From contig CAZVLQ010000001.1 of the NCBI GenBank assembly GCA_964628185.1, positions 62,001 to 126,000 of the forward strand: 64,000 nucleotides of DNA, read 5' to 3'. The position numbers and the translations under genes are program-made. This stretch comes from CAZVLQ01 sp964628185 (GTDB lineage: Bacteria; Pseudomonadota; Zetaproteobacteria; Mariprofundales; Mariprofundaceae). Under the pieces are notes generated by a model, which was not told the DNA's origin, did no database searches, and saw only the letters and a list, made by a program, of their open reading frames with translations. Of the stretch, positions 28,065 through 36,390 are shown piece by piece (within the stretch, counting starts at the first letter, position 1; every line of letters begins with the position of its first letter).

Positions 28065-28439
28065 CTACTTCAGGCCCTTGAGAAAAGCGATAACCTTGTC
28101 CGCTTTCTTGCCTTTGACATTCTGCTTGCCCATCTTGGTCTTCGCCTTGGAATCACCCGTGAATTCCTTGATTGCCTTCTTGCTGTTATGCATCCACTTG
28201 CGCAGGTGGTCTTCATCCCATACCCAGCCCCCGTTTTTAAGGGATGCACTGTATTTAAAGCCGGGATAAGTACCCGCCTTTCTTCCGAAAACGCCTTTCA
28301 GGGCGGGACCAACCTTGTTTTTGGTACCGAAGTCGTGACATGCCCTGCACTTACCCTCCGGACCGGCGGTGGCATTCGGGATAGAACCGAGACTGAGCAA
28401 TCCCAAACAGCACAAAGCAAGTAAAATATTTTTTTTCAT
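28065..28439 (-). CDS. Periplasmic monohaem class I cytochrome c
   Basis: A 124-residue c-type cytochrome. A Sec signal peptide (residues 1-25, ending NATA-G) is followed by the haem site CRACH at about 31-35, a KVGPALKGVFGRKAG segment typical of small soluble cytochrome c, and a methionine in the KTKMGKQN region likely to be the sixth ligand. The gene is preceded by a strong AAGGAGGAG site and is divergent from the NO-reductase-like operon, with which it shares a 310-base regulatory region containing two FNR-type boxes. It may carry electrons to the CuA subunit of that enzyme. Confidence 0.9.
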   Translation of the reverse strand: MKKNILLALCCLGLLSLGSIPNATAGPEGKCRACHDFGTKNKVGPALKGVFGRKAGTYPGFKYSASLKNGGWVWDEDHLRKWMHNSKKAIKEFTGDSKAKTKMGKQNVKGKKADKVIAFLKGLK

Positions 28440-28550
28440 CCGATCTCCTCCTTATAGTTAAATTAAACCGCTTGTATTACATAAACACCATCACAGCGAA
28501 TGGTCGCCCAAGCTTAATTGTGAAACCTATTGGCGAGAATTCCACATACC

Positions 28551-28564
28551 TTGATTTATATCAA
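28551..28564. promoter_or_regulatory. Perfect FNR/DNR box
   Basis: TTGAT-TTAT-ATCAA matches the FNR-family consensus TTGAT-N4-ATCAA in all ten positions. It is 111 bases upstream of the cytochrome c start (minus strand) and 186 bases upstream of the first gene of the NO-reductase-like operon. Confidence 0.75.
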
Positions 28565-28594
28565 TGATGGGCCAGTGAATCAATACATAAGATT

Positions 28595-28608
28595 GCACCA
28601 TATGGTGC
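28595..28608. promoter_or_regulatory. 14-bp perfect palindrome, possible operator
   Basis: GCACCATATGGTGC is an exact palindrome lying between two FNR-type boxes in the divergent regulatory region. I do not recognise the binding protein. Confidence 0.4.
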
Positions 28609-28675
28609 GGATGTTACACCCGCCCGGCTTCTACTCAGGACTTCCGACGGGAATTCTGGCCGGAGTGATTTGAAC

Positions 28676-28689
28676 TTGACCTATATCAA
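28676..28689. promoter_or_regulatory. Near-perfect FNR/DNR box
   Basis: TTGAC-CTAT-ATCAA matches nine of ten consensus bases. Its centre is 67 bases before the start codon of the first gene of the NO-reductase-like operon, a position compatible with activation of a promoter just downstream. Confidence 0.7.
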
Positions 28690-28749
28690 GGCCGAGGTGC
28701 TGCAATCGGGTAAGCATTGCCCAATTCTAGGGGTAAAGGAGGTTTGATA

Positions 28750-28917
28750 ATGGCTGATTCACCTGTTGAAGAACAAATCCCGGAGCCGGTAGCTGGCTGG
28801 CAGGCATTCCTGGATGATCCATCCATGTTGCTGTTTCTTGGTATCGCAAGCCCGACGCTGCTTTATACGCTTTGGGGCGTCATGGAGGTGCTTAGCGTGC
28901 CGGTGGCGGGGTATTGA
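28750..28917 (+). CDS. Small single-helix membrane protein, first gene of the NO-reductase-like operon
   Basis: A 55-residue protein with an acidic N-terminus (residues 1-27) and one hydrophobic helix (about 29-50). The ATG at 28750 has an excellent AAAGGAGG site. It does not resemble a named family I can identify. Its position directly before the CuA subunit gene suggests an accessory subunit, similar to the tiny subunits of ba3-type oxidases. Confidence 0.65.
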   Translation: MADSPVEEQIPEPVAGWQAFLDDPSMLLFLGIASPTLLYTLWGVMEVLSVPVAGY

Positions 28918-28922
28918 TCAAT

Positions 28923-29129
28923 ATGGCTGCCAATGCTGTTGGGATGTCTGGATTAGATCGCCGGGAGCGCAGGGCGCGCAACTGGTTGCTGGCCCTGTTC
29001 GTCGTTCTGGCCGTTTTGGCCGTAACCGTGCTTGTGTGCGGCGTGTTGTCGCTGATCTTTCCCGATGCGGGCATTCCGTTTATATGGATGGCCTTTCCGA
29101 TTGGGCCCCAACCGGCTCCGATTCCATAA
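28923..29129 (+). CDS. Second small single-helix membrane protein
   Basis: A 68-residue protein with a basic N-terminus (RRERRARNW) and a hydrophobic helix at about 22-47, then a proline-rich C-terminus. The ATG at 28923 is 5 bases past the previous stop; a TTG at 28914 overlapping that stop (TTGA) is an alternative. Unknown family; likely an accessory subunit of the same complex. Confidence 0.6.
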   Translation: MAANAVGMSGLDRRERRARNWLLALFVVLAVLAVTVLVCGVLSLIFPDAGIPFIWMAFPIGPQPAPIP

Positions 29130-29201
29130 GCGATCTTTTATAATTGAAGTGAGTTTTCACAAGTTGAAAGTTGAAGTAAATATGAAAGGGAGGAAATGTA
29201 T

Positions 29202-29825
29202 ATGAGTTATACAAGTATGGATCCCATCCCCGAGCGCCAATGGTGGCGGTTGCGTGTGGGTCCCGATGAAAAAATCTGGATTACCGTGGCCTATGCCTGG
29301 TGCCTGGTCATGACCGTATGGATGGTGGGCTGGTATTTCATGGGTAACCAGAACCAGGCCGGCGAAGCGTTCCGTGTCACCCCGGACGGCTTTGCGGACA
29401 AGATGGATCAGATGGTCGAGAAGTATCAGGTAAAGGATGCCACAGGCAATCCCATGACCGAGGGCCAGACCGAAATCCCCGTCGTTCAGGTGCCGGAGGG
29501 TGGCAATGTCTATATGGCGGCGCACCAGTTTGAATGGCCGGTGATTCCGGTGCTGGAGCTGGGAAAAACCTATGTCTTTCATATCTCTTCACAGGATGTC
29601 GATCACGGCTTTTCGTTGCTGCCGATTGTTCTCAACCTGCAACTGATCCCTGGTTATGACTATGTGTTGCGATTCACGCCCAACAAGACCGGCATCTATC
29701 GAATTACCTGCAATGAGTACTGCGGGCTCGGGCATCACACGATGGCGGGCAAACTTTACGTAATTAATTCAGCAAAAGGCGTGGTTCTCGACGGTAAGGG
29801 CGGAATCACCGGAGGGGGAGCATAA
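29202..29825 (+). CDS. norS: CuA-containing subunit II of a heme-copper enzyme (NorS-like)
   Basis: A 207-residue protein anchored by one N-terminal helix (about 25-45) with a periplasmic cupredoxin domain. The CuA ligands are present: His135 (DVDHGFSL), then CNEYCGLGHHTM with Cys170, Cys174, His178 and Met181, plus the carboxylate residue Glu172. It accepts electrons from cytochrome c and passes them to subunit I. The ATG at 29202 is 8 bases from a GGGAGG site; an ATG at 29196 is too close to it. It overlaps subunit I by one base (TAATG). Context (subunit I lacking the active-site Tyr, senC downstream) points to an sNOR-type NO reductase rather than an ordinary oxidase. Confidence 0.8.
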   Translation: MSYTSMDPIPERQWWRLRVGPDEKIWITVAYAWCLVMTVWMVGWYFMGNQNQAGEAFRVTPDGFADKMDQMVEKYQVKDATGNPMTEGQTEIPVVQVPEGGNVYMAAHQFEWPVIPVLELGKTYVFHISSQDVDHGFSLLPIVLNLQLIPGYDYVLRFTPNKTGIYRITCNEYCGLGHHTMAGKLYVINSAKGVVLDGKGGITGGGA

Positions 29826-31534
29826 TGGCGACTTTGAGAAATCCACAAGATTTTATCACCTGTCCGGATACCGGCCAGCATCTTAACAAGCCGGTCATCG
29901 GCCTGGTGAAGGCGAATATCTTCGTCGCTATCGTGATGCTGCTGGCTGGCGGGGTGCTTGGCCTCGGCGTCGCACTGACACGCTGGCCGGCCATTCATCT
30001 GCTACCGTCGGAATGGTTTTATATTGCCCTGACCGGGCACGGTGCGGCCGTACTGCTGTTTTGGATTCACTTTTTTGAAGTGGGTGTTGCCTACTATTTC
30101 TGTACAACGCCAATCAAGGCCCGGCTTGCCACGCCAAAGATCGCCTGGCTTAGCTTCTGGCTGATGCTGATCGGCGCGGCTATTGCTACGGTGATGGTGC
30201 TGATCGGTCAGGCCACGGTCATGTTCTCGGCCTATCCGCCATTGAAGGCGCATCCGTTGTTCTATGTCGGCGTGGTTCTGTTCGCCGTCGGCGCTCTGGT
30301 TCCGATGTTCATCTACATCGCAACGCTAATCAAGGCCAAGAATGAGCGCACCTACGAAGGCTCGATGCCGCTGGCAACCTTCGGTGGCCTGACCTACGCC
30401 ATCATCGCCATCTTCACCTGGGTGATGGGTGCGGTCATCATGCTGCCGACCATGCTATGGTCCATGGGCCTGATCCATAATATAGACGCGCAGATGTATC
30501 GCGTGGTCTTCTGGGCTCTGGCTCACTCAACGCAGCAGATGAACATCTCCATGCACATCACCATCTGGTACACGCTGGCGGCCGTGCTGTTCGGCGCCCG
30601 GCCGCTTAATGAGAAGGTGAGCCGCATGGCCTTTGTGCTGTATCTGTTCGCCCTGCAGTTCGGATCGGTTCACCATCTGTTGTCCGACCCCGGATCAAGC
30701 TTCGCCTGGCGTACGTTCAACACCAGCTACGCCGCCTATCTGGCCGTATTGGGCAGCCTGATCCACGGCCTGACCGTGCCGGGCGGCATTGAGCTGGCGC
30801 AACGACGCCGGGGCCTGTCTCACGGTCTGTTTGAATGGCTTCGCAAGGCACCGTGGTCCAATCCGGTCTTCTCCGGCTTTTTCCTGTCCGTGGTGCTGTT
30901 CGGCTTCCTTGGGGGCGTCACTGGCGTGACCATGAGTAATCAGCAGATCAATATGATCATCCACAATACGGTGTACGTGCCCGGTCATTTCCACGGCACG
31001 GTGGCGACCGGCACGACGCTGGCCTTTATTGCCTTTTCGTACTGGATCGTGCCGCTTGTGACCCGTCACAAGCTGGCGGCTCCGGGACTGGCCAGATTAT
31101 CCACGTATCTGTTCGGCCTGGGTATGGGCACCTTCGCCACGTTCATGATGGCGGCTGGCCATCTGGGTGTACCCCGGAGGCACTGGGACATCACCTATGC
31201 CGACGCGGCGCTGCCGTTTCAGTTCACCGCCACGGCGCATATGTTGATGACCGTTGCTGAAATCGGTGCATGCATCGGTGGGATCGGGGCGCTGTTCTAC
31301 CTGATTTCCATGCTGGGAACCTTTTTTGGCAGGACAGTGGAGAAGGGTGTTGTGGCGCCGCTGGCCGAGCCGGCCGGTGTGGTCGCGGCCAGGTTGCATG
31401 GTGGAACGGAGCCACATATCAAGGGCTTGGAAGTTCCGGGCTCGCTAGTGCTTTGCATGGTTTTGATTACCTTCATCATCGTCTATTACTTTGCCCAGTT
31501 TAAGTATCTGTCGACGATATGGGGAATCCGCTAA
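29825..31534 (+). CDS. norY: Heme-copper enzyme subunit I lacking the cross-linked tyrosine (NorY-like NO reductase)
   Basis: A 569-residue membrane protein with about 13-15 helices. Haem and copper ligands are in place: His72 (low-spin haem, LTGHGAAVLL), His234 on helix VI, His283-His284 (SVHHLLSDPG), and His388/His390 (VPGHFHGT). On helix VI oxygen reductases of the A and B types have GHPxVY, whose Tyr, four residues after His, is cross-linked to it. Here the sequence is AHSTQQ, so Gln238 replaces that Tyr. Loss of this Tyr together with a CuA subunit and senC is the hallmark of the sNOR (norSY-senC) NO reductases first described in ammonia oxidisers. The predicted reaction is 2 NO to N2O. 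An oxidase activity cannot be excluded from sequence. Confidence 0.75.
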   Translation: MATLRNPQDFITCPDTGQHLNKPVIGLVKANIFVAIVMLLAGGVLGLGVALTRWPAIHLLPSEWFYIALTGHGAAVLLFWIHFFEVGVAYYFCTTPIKARLATPKIAWLSFWLMLIGAAIATVMVLIGQATVMFSAYPPLKAHPLFYVGVVLFAVGALVPMFIYIATLIKAKNERTYEGSMPLATFGGLTYAIIAIFTWVMGAVIMLPTMLWSMGLIHNIDAQMYRVVFWALAHSTQQMNISMHITIWYTLAAVLFGARPLNEKVSRMAFVLYLFALQFGSVHHLLSDPGSSFAWRTFNTSYAAYLAVLGSLIHGLTVPGGIELAQRRRGLSHGLFEWLRKAPWSNPVFSGFFLSVVLFGFLGGVTGVTMSNQQINMIIHNTVYVPGHFHGTVATGTTLAFIAFSYWIVPLVTRHKLAAPGLARLSTYLFGLGMGTFATFMMAAGHLGVPRRHWDITYADAALPFQFTATAHMLMTVAEIGACIGGIGALFYLISMLGTFFGRTVEKGVVAPLAEPAGVVAARLHGGTEPHIKGLEVPGSLVLCMVLITFIIVYYFAQFKYLSTIWGIR

Positions 31535-31651
31535 TGTGGATTTACTAATGCGAATCCGCTTGCGGGGCGTGTCGACTTATCCCCTCCTCGGTGCTCTGAC
31601 CTACCCTCCCAGAGAACCACGGCACGCCTCGTAAGTGGCCTTTAAAGGCGA

Positions 31652-31684
31652 AAAAGGGCCATCACTATGATGGCCCTTTTGTTT
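31652..31684 (+). terminator. Strong intrinsic terminator after subunit I
   Basis: AAAAGGGCCATCA and TGATGGCCCTTTT form a 13-bp stem with a CTA loop followed by TTTTGTTT. It separates the NO-reductase subunits from senC and could partly reduce downstream expression, although senC is in the same direction. Confidence 0.85.
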
Positions 31685-31760
31685 GTCCGGATCGTTGTGT
31701 AACATTTACCTGCGAGCGGCAGTGCGCCATGCTGATGTTATCAAGTATCTGGAGGCTTTG

Positions 31761-32636
31761 GTGTTTGTACGTAAAACAATTTTCATGCTTGGCATAACCG
31801 GATTACTGTTTGCCGTCTGGAATGAGGCGGATGCCCGAACAAGCCTGGTTGCCCGGGATGTGCATCAAATCCTGCCATCCGCCCCGGCATCACATCCCGA
31901 TGCCGCCGCATCGCGCCGTCAGGCCTTTGACAAGGGCTCCGCCCTGAAGATCAGCCAGGCTGCTATCGGTCGTACGCTGACCGGTTATACGCTGCGTGAT
32001 CGTCGTGGCAAACCGGTCAAGCTTACAGATTTTCGCGGCAAACCACTGGTGATCAGCCTGATTTATACAAGCTGTTTTCATATCTGTCCGGCCACGACCC
32101 AGAGCCTGGCCCGTGCTACCAAGGCAGTTCGCAGCGCTGTTGGGAAGGACACGTTTTCCGTCGTTACCATTGGTTTCGATGCCCTCCATGATACGCCGGA
32201 GAGGATGCGCGGCTATGCCCGCCAGCAGGGGGTTGCCAATGAGCATAACTGGGATTTCCTCAGTGCGGACAAGGCCACCATTACTCGTCTGGCGTCAAAT
32301 ATGGGCTTTATCTTCAAGCCATCGCCAAAGGGCTTTGATCATCTGATCCAGACCACGGTTGTGGACAAACAGGGCCGGATTTACCGGCAGATCTACGGCA
32401 TGGATTTCGATCCATCCACCCTTACCGAGGCGATGAAAGAACTGGTTTTTGGCCTGAGTCCCGAAACACTGAGCCTGACTTCGCTCGTTAACCGGGTACG
32501 CCTGTTCTGCACGGTCTACGACCCCTCGACGGGTACATACAAGCTCAATTATGCCATGATATTTGGCATGGGCACCGGTGCAGTGATGCTGACTTTTATG
32601 GGGGTATTTCTAGTCCGCTTCCTGCGTTATTCATAG
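31761..32636 (+). CDS. senC: SCO1/SenC family copper chaperone with C-terminal membrane tail
   Basis: A 291-residue protein with an N-terminal hydrophobic export segment. The thioredoxin-like SCO domain (about 75-235) has the copper site TSCFHICP (Cys105 and Cys109) and His194 in FDHLIQTT. SCO proteins deliver copper to the CuA site. After the domain comes the extension VRLFCTVYDPSTGTYKLNYA and a C-terminal membrane helix, a layout seen in SCO proteins linked to CuA enzymes. I chose GTG at 31761 because GGAGG lies five bases upstream and a signal-like segment follows; other in-frame starts exist. It lies downstream of the CuA subunit operon and upstream of the cytochrome b fusions. Confidence 0.88.
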   Translation: MFVRKTIFMLGITGLLFAVWNEADARTSLVARDVHQILPSAPASHPDAAASRRQAFDKGSALKISQAAIGRTLTGYTLRDRRGKPVKLTDFRGKPLVISLIYTSCFHICPATTQSLARATKAVRSAVGKDTFSVVTIGFDALHDTPERMRGYARQQGVANEHNWDFLSADKATITRLASNMGFIFKPSPKGFDHLIQTTVVDKQGRIYRQIYGMDFDPSTLTEAMKELVFGLSPETLSLTSLVNRVRLFCTVYDPSTGTYKLNYAMIFGMGTGAVMLTFMGVFLVRFLRYS

Positions 32637-32649
32637 TTAAATAGATCCC

Positions 32650-34176
32650 ATGCACTTATGGTTTAGCCGGTTCTGCCGGTCTGTGTTCTATTTTATTGAA
32701 GCCCGTTTTAATGCTGTGTTTGGCAGCCATAATCCACTTTACCACCTGGGTGATCTCGGGTTCTATTTCTTTTTCATTTTGCTTGCCACCGGGGCGTACC
32801 TGTTTTTCTATTATGAACCAACCGTCAGCGGGAGTTTTGATCAACTCCAGCGCCTGACGCGTGAGCAATGGTATCTCGGCGGAGTGATGCGCAGTTTGCA
32901 CCGCTATGCCGCCGATGGCATGGTTGTGGCCATGGCGCTGCATATCCTGCGGGAGTGGGTCATGGGCCGTTTCCGCGGGCCGCGCTGGTACTCTTGGGTA
33001 ACCGGCATACCTCTTCTGATCATGGTGTATCTGAGCGGCGTTATCGGGTTCTGGCTGGTCTGGGACCAGCTGGCGCAGTTTATTGCCGTACGCACATCCG
33101 AATGGCTGGACTGGCTTCCCATTTTTGCCTCGCCCATGGCGCGCAATTTTCTGCTTAATTCCGATGTCGCTGATATGCTGTTTCGCCTGCTGATTATTCT
33201 GCATATCGGCATACCCCTGTTCCTCCTGGCCGCCATGCTGGTTCACGTAAAAAGGGTCAGCCGGGCACACATCCTTCCGCCACGAGTGCTTGCACTTGGG
33301 ACCCTGGCAGCGTTGACCCTGCTGTCGTTCCTCCGGCCCACAGTCAGCCATGACCGTGCGGATCTGGGTACCGCGGTGAGTTCGCTGAACATGGACTGGT
33401 TTTATCTGTTCGCCTATCCGCTGATGAAAACCGGGTCGATGGGTATGCTCTGGGCTATTTTTGCCGCGGCAATCCTGTTTCTACTGCTGCTACCGTGGTT
33501 ACCACCACGGCCCAGACCTGAACCTGCGGCAGTCGTCAATCTGGATTACTGTAGCGGCTGTGGTCTTTGTGCCGACGATTGCCCCTATGAAGCAATCAGA
33601 ATGCGTGATCGAAGCGACGCTCACCCCTATTTCCTGCAGGAAGCCAGTGTCATCGCTGGCAATTGTGTTCACTGTGGAATTTGTACTGGTGCCTGCCCGT
33701 CCTCCAATCCGTTTCGCCATGCCACAGCACTGCCATTCAGTCGTGCCAATGTCCTGAAGAGCGGTATCGAGATGCCGCAGTGGAATGTGGACTTCGTACG
33801 CCGTCAGGTGGAACGCGCCATGTCGGATTCCGGAGCAACAGGCAAGGTTCTTCTTGTGGGCTGTGAGCATGGTGTCGATATTCGGGCACACGCCATGGAT
33901 ACCGTTACACCGATGACTGTGCCCTGTATCGGCATGTTGCCCCCCGCATTTATCGAGCATGCCCTGCGCAAGGGTGCGGCAGGTGTCCTGCTGAATGGTT
34001 GCCGGCAGGGAGATTGCTATCACCGTCTTGGCGGGAGCTGGCTCAGGGGTCGTTTGAACAATGAGCGCAGACCTTTCCTGCGGCATTCCGTGGACCGCTC
34101 CAGGGTGGGTCTTTGCTGGGCGGCGCCGCCCGATTGGCGGGAATTGCAACGCGCCATTGACGCCTTGCGGCAGTAA
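32650..34176 (+). CDS. Cytochrome b - double [4Fe-4S] ferredoxin - MvhD-domain fusion protein (copy 1)
   Basis: A 508-residue fusion. Residues 1-200 resemble the N-terminal half of cytochrome b/b6, with two His-x13-His pairs (His84/His98 and His185/His199) for two b haems. Two more helices follow (about 215-285). Next is a ferredoxin unit with CSGCGLCADDCP (301-311) and CVHCGICTGACP (339-349). The C-terminal 110 residues resemble the MvhD/FrhD delta subunit, with Cys405, Cys426, Cys451 and Cys456 as likely [2Fe-2S] ligands. There is no Qo PEWY motif, Rieske protein or cytochrome c1. The design suggests electron flow between the quinone pool and a cytoplasmic Fe-S donor or acceptor. A diverged second copy follows. 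Confidence 0.8.
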   Translation: MHLWFSRFCRSVFYFIEARFNAVFGSHNPLYHLGDLGFYFFFILLATGAYLFFYYEPTVSGSFDQLQRLTREQWYLGGVMRSLHRYAADGMVVAMALHILREWVMGRFRGPRWYSWVTGIPLLIMVYLSGVIGFWLVWDQLAQFIAVRTSEWLDWLPIFASPMARNFLLNSDVADMLFRLLIILHIGIPLFLLAAMLVHVKRVSRAHILPPRVLALGTLAALTLLSFLRPTVSHDRADLGTAVSSLNMDWFYLFAYPLMKTGSMGMLWAIFAAAILFLLLLPWLPPRPRPEPAAVVNLDYCSGCGLCADDCPYEAIRMRDRSDAHPYFLQEASVIAGNCVHCGICTGACPSSNPFRHATALPFSRANVLKSGIEMPQWNVDFVRRQVERAMSDSGATGKVLLVGCEHGVDIRAHAMDTVTPMTVPCIGMLPPAFIEHALRKGAAGVLLNGCRQGDCYHRLGGSWLRGRLNNERRPFLRHSVDRSRVGLCWAAPPDWRELQRAIDALRQ

Positions 34177-34181
34177 GAGCC

Positions 34182-34195
34182 TTGATAAAGATCAT
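34182..34195. promoter_or_regulatory. Near-perfect FNR/DNR box
   Basis: TTGAT-AAAG-ATCAT matches nine of ten consensus bases. It lies six bases after the stop of the first cytochrome b fusion and 115 bases before the second, indicating a separate promoter for the second copy. Confidence 0.65.
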
Positions 34196-34310
34196 GTTTA
34201 TTGTGGTATATTTACGTTTAGTGTGCGCCCTCGTATTAGGGTCTGTTAATACTCACTCTGACCGTTGCAGTCATAATGAGAACTAGCAGGCCTGAACCAG
34301 GAGGTATTGC

Positions 34311-35885
34311 TTGAATAGGCCCCATCAGGGAAATGTCATATACCGTTTTCTGAAATCCGTTCAGAGCGGTGGCAGGTGGCTGTTCCAGGTTGCGGAGGGT
34401 GCGGCAAACGCCGTATTCGGTCCGGAGAACAACCCGATGTATTACCTGGGGGGGCTCACCTTCTTTTTCCTGTATATCCTTGTCATCAGCGGCATCTATA
34501 TTTATATCTTTTACGATACGGAAGTCAGCGGTGCCTATGCTTCCGTTGAATACCTGACGCACGAACAATGGTATCTGGGCGGCATCATGCGCAGTCTGCA
34601 TCGCTATGCCTCGGATGCCATGGTTGTCTCTATGATTCTGCACATGTTGCGGCGTTTCTTTAATGACCGTTACAACGGCGGTAGGTCATTTTCCTGGATC
34701 ACCGGCACGCCCATGCTCTGGCTGGTATTTATTACCGGCCTGCTGGGTTACTGGCTGGTCTGGGATCAGCTGGCTCAGTTTATTGCCGTACGGACATTTG
34801 AATGGATTGACTGGCTGCCGATCATCGCCGAACCCACAGCGCGTAATTTCCTGACCAATGCGGATATGACCAATACGCTCTTCCGGTTGCTTGTTGTTAC
34901 GCATCTGGGTCTGCCACTGTTTCTTCTCGCAGCCATGCTGCTACATACCAATCGCCTGCACCGTCCAAAAGTGAATCCGCCCCGGCGCCTGGCTATTGGA
35001 ACACTGGCCGCCCTTCTGGTACTTTCTATCGTCCATCCGGCGCTTAGCCATGCACCGGCGGACCTCGGCAATGCCCCTGGTGTGCTGCATTTAGACTGGT
35101 TCTACCTGGCACCCTATCCCCTGATTGCTACCTGGCCCAAGGGTATAGTCTGGGCATTGATCGGTGGTGGCACCATCTTTGTCATGTTGTTGCCGTGGCT
35201 GCCACCCAAGCGGCGTGACCCGGCTGCCGTGGTGGAACCCGCAACCTGCAGCGGCTGCAATCTGTGCGTGGAAGACTGCCCCTATGAGGCGATTCGTCTG
35301 GAACCCCGAACAGATGCTCATCCCCGCTTCAATTACGTCGCCCGGGTTATCGAAAGCAAATGCGTCAGTTGTGGTATATGTACCGGTTCCTGTCCGTTCT
35401 CCTCGCCCTTTCGCCACACACAGGAATTAAAGTCGGCGATCGAAATGCCGGATTCCGGTATGCAGCACTTACGTGATGCCACTTCCGGAGCGTTGCAGAG
35501 ACTTTCAGGTGAGCGGCGGATCATAGTTTTTGGGTGTGATCACGGAATGGATATCACGGAACTGAATCGTGCGGATACGGCAGAGATCAGTCTGGAATGT
35601 ATCGGTATGCTGCCGCCTTCCCTCATTGATTATGCACTGCGCCAGGGTGCCGATGGCGTTTTTGTCACGGGCTGCCGTATGGGAGACTGTTTCCATCGCC
35701 TGGGCAATCAGTGGATGCAGCAACGCCTGAATGATGAGCGCAAACCTGAATTACATCGCAAGGTTGCACGCGAACGGGTCCGGTTCTTTATGGCCGCTGA
35801 AGCCGATCGGTCAACACTTGTCCAGGAACTTGAAGCTTTTGGCAATGACTTGCCGCTGGAGCACACCGGGGCTCAAAAACCATGA
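34311..35885 (+). CDS. Cytochrome b - double [4Fe-4S] ferredoxin - MvhD-domain fusion protein (copy 2)
   Basis: A 524-residue paralogue of the preceding protein with the same order: cytochrome b-like helices with His97/His111 and His198/His212, ferredoxin motifs CSGCNLCVEDCP and CVSCGICTGSCP, and an MvhD-like end with GCDHGMD, ECIGMLPP and GCRMGDCFHR. The TTG start at 34311 has an AGGAGG site seven bases upstream. It has its own FNR-type box. The stop overlaps the next gene by ATGA. Two retained copies with conserved haem and cluster ligands suggest either a heterodimer or separate electron routes. The redox partners are unknown. Confidence 0.8.
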   Translation: MNRPHQGNVIYRFLKSVQSGGRWLFQVAEGAANAVFGPENNPMYYLGGLTFFFLYILVISGIYIYIFYDTEVSGAYASVEYLTHEQWYLGGIMRSLHRYASDAMVVSMILHMLRRFFNDRYNGGRSFSWITGTPMLWLVFITGLLGYWLVWDQLAQFIAVRTFEWIDWLPIIAEPTARNFLTNADMTNTLFRLLVVTHLGLPLFLLAAMLLHTNRLHRPKVNPPRRLAIGTLAALLVLSIVHPALSHAPADLGNAPGVLHLDWFYLAPYPLIATWPKGIVWALIGGGTIFVMLLPWLPPKRRDPAAVVEPATCSGCNLCVEDCPYEAIRLEPRTDAHPRFNYVARVIESKCVSCGICTGSCPFSSPFRHTQELKSAIEMPDSGMQHLRDATSGALQRLSGERRIIVFGCDHGMDITELNRADTAEISLECIGMLPPSLIDYALRQGADGVFVTGCRMGDCFHRLGNQWMQQRLNDERKPELHRKVARERVRFFMAAEADRSTLVQELEAFGNDLPLEHTGAQKP

Positions 35886-36385
35886 AAAATATCTGGCGCT
35901 ATCTTGGTCAGGGCTTTGGATATTTCCTGTTTATTGCCTTTATCGGGTATTTCTCCTCCATGCCAGGCTATACTAATGTACCGGTGGGCCAGGCATTGAT
36001 CAAGTTTACCTTCACGCATGCCGGCAAACGTGTGCATCCATTCCATGATACCCGCACCAACGCAGATATGGCCAAGCTGTCGCCTCAATTGCGTTTCCGT
36101 AAGCATTCCCGGAAGCGTTTTCCTTTGAGGATCGAACTTGAGATGGATGGCCGGATTGTCTATAAGGCGGAAATCCCGCCGCGTGGTTTGTCCCATGATC
36201 TGCCGTCACCGGTCTATCAACGCTTTATTATTCCTGCCGGAAAACATCATTTTCGCGTACGTATGGGGGATGATAAGCGTGAGAAGGGATTTGCCTATAC
36301 TGGTGAGAAAACAGTAGAGCTTTCCCCTTTGCGTACCCTGATTATTGATTTTGATAACATCCGCAAACAATTTATCTTTGAGTAA
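35882..36385 (+). CDS. Membrane-anchored protein of unknown function
   Basis: A 167-residue protein with one N-terminal hydrophobic segment (about 9-28) and a mostly basic extracytoplasmic domain with several histidines (HAGKRVHPFHD, GKHHFRVRMGDD). I do not recognise a family. It overlaps the stop of the second cytochrome b fusion (ATGA) and is followed six bases later by the second heme-copper subunit homologue, so it is translationally coupled and probably a subunit or assembly factor of the same complex. Confidence 0.7.
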   Translation: MKNIWRYLGQGFGYFLFIAFIGYFSSMPGYTNVPVGQALIKFTFTHAGKRVHPFHDTRTNADMAKLSPQLRFRKHSRKRFPLRIELEMDGRIVYKAEIPPRGLSHDLPSPVYQRFIIPAGKHHFRVRMGDDKREKGFAYTGEKTVELSPLRTLIIDFDNIRKQFIFE

Positions 36386-36390
36386 GAAAT

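Noticed and set aside
29825..31534. Plain ba3-type cytochrome c oxidase
   Set aside because: The helix VI tyrosine essential to oxygen reductases is replaced by Gln, and the gene order matches norSY-senC. Kept only as an alternative.
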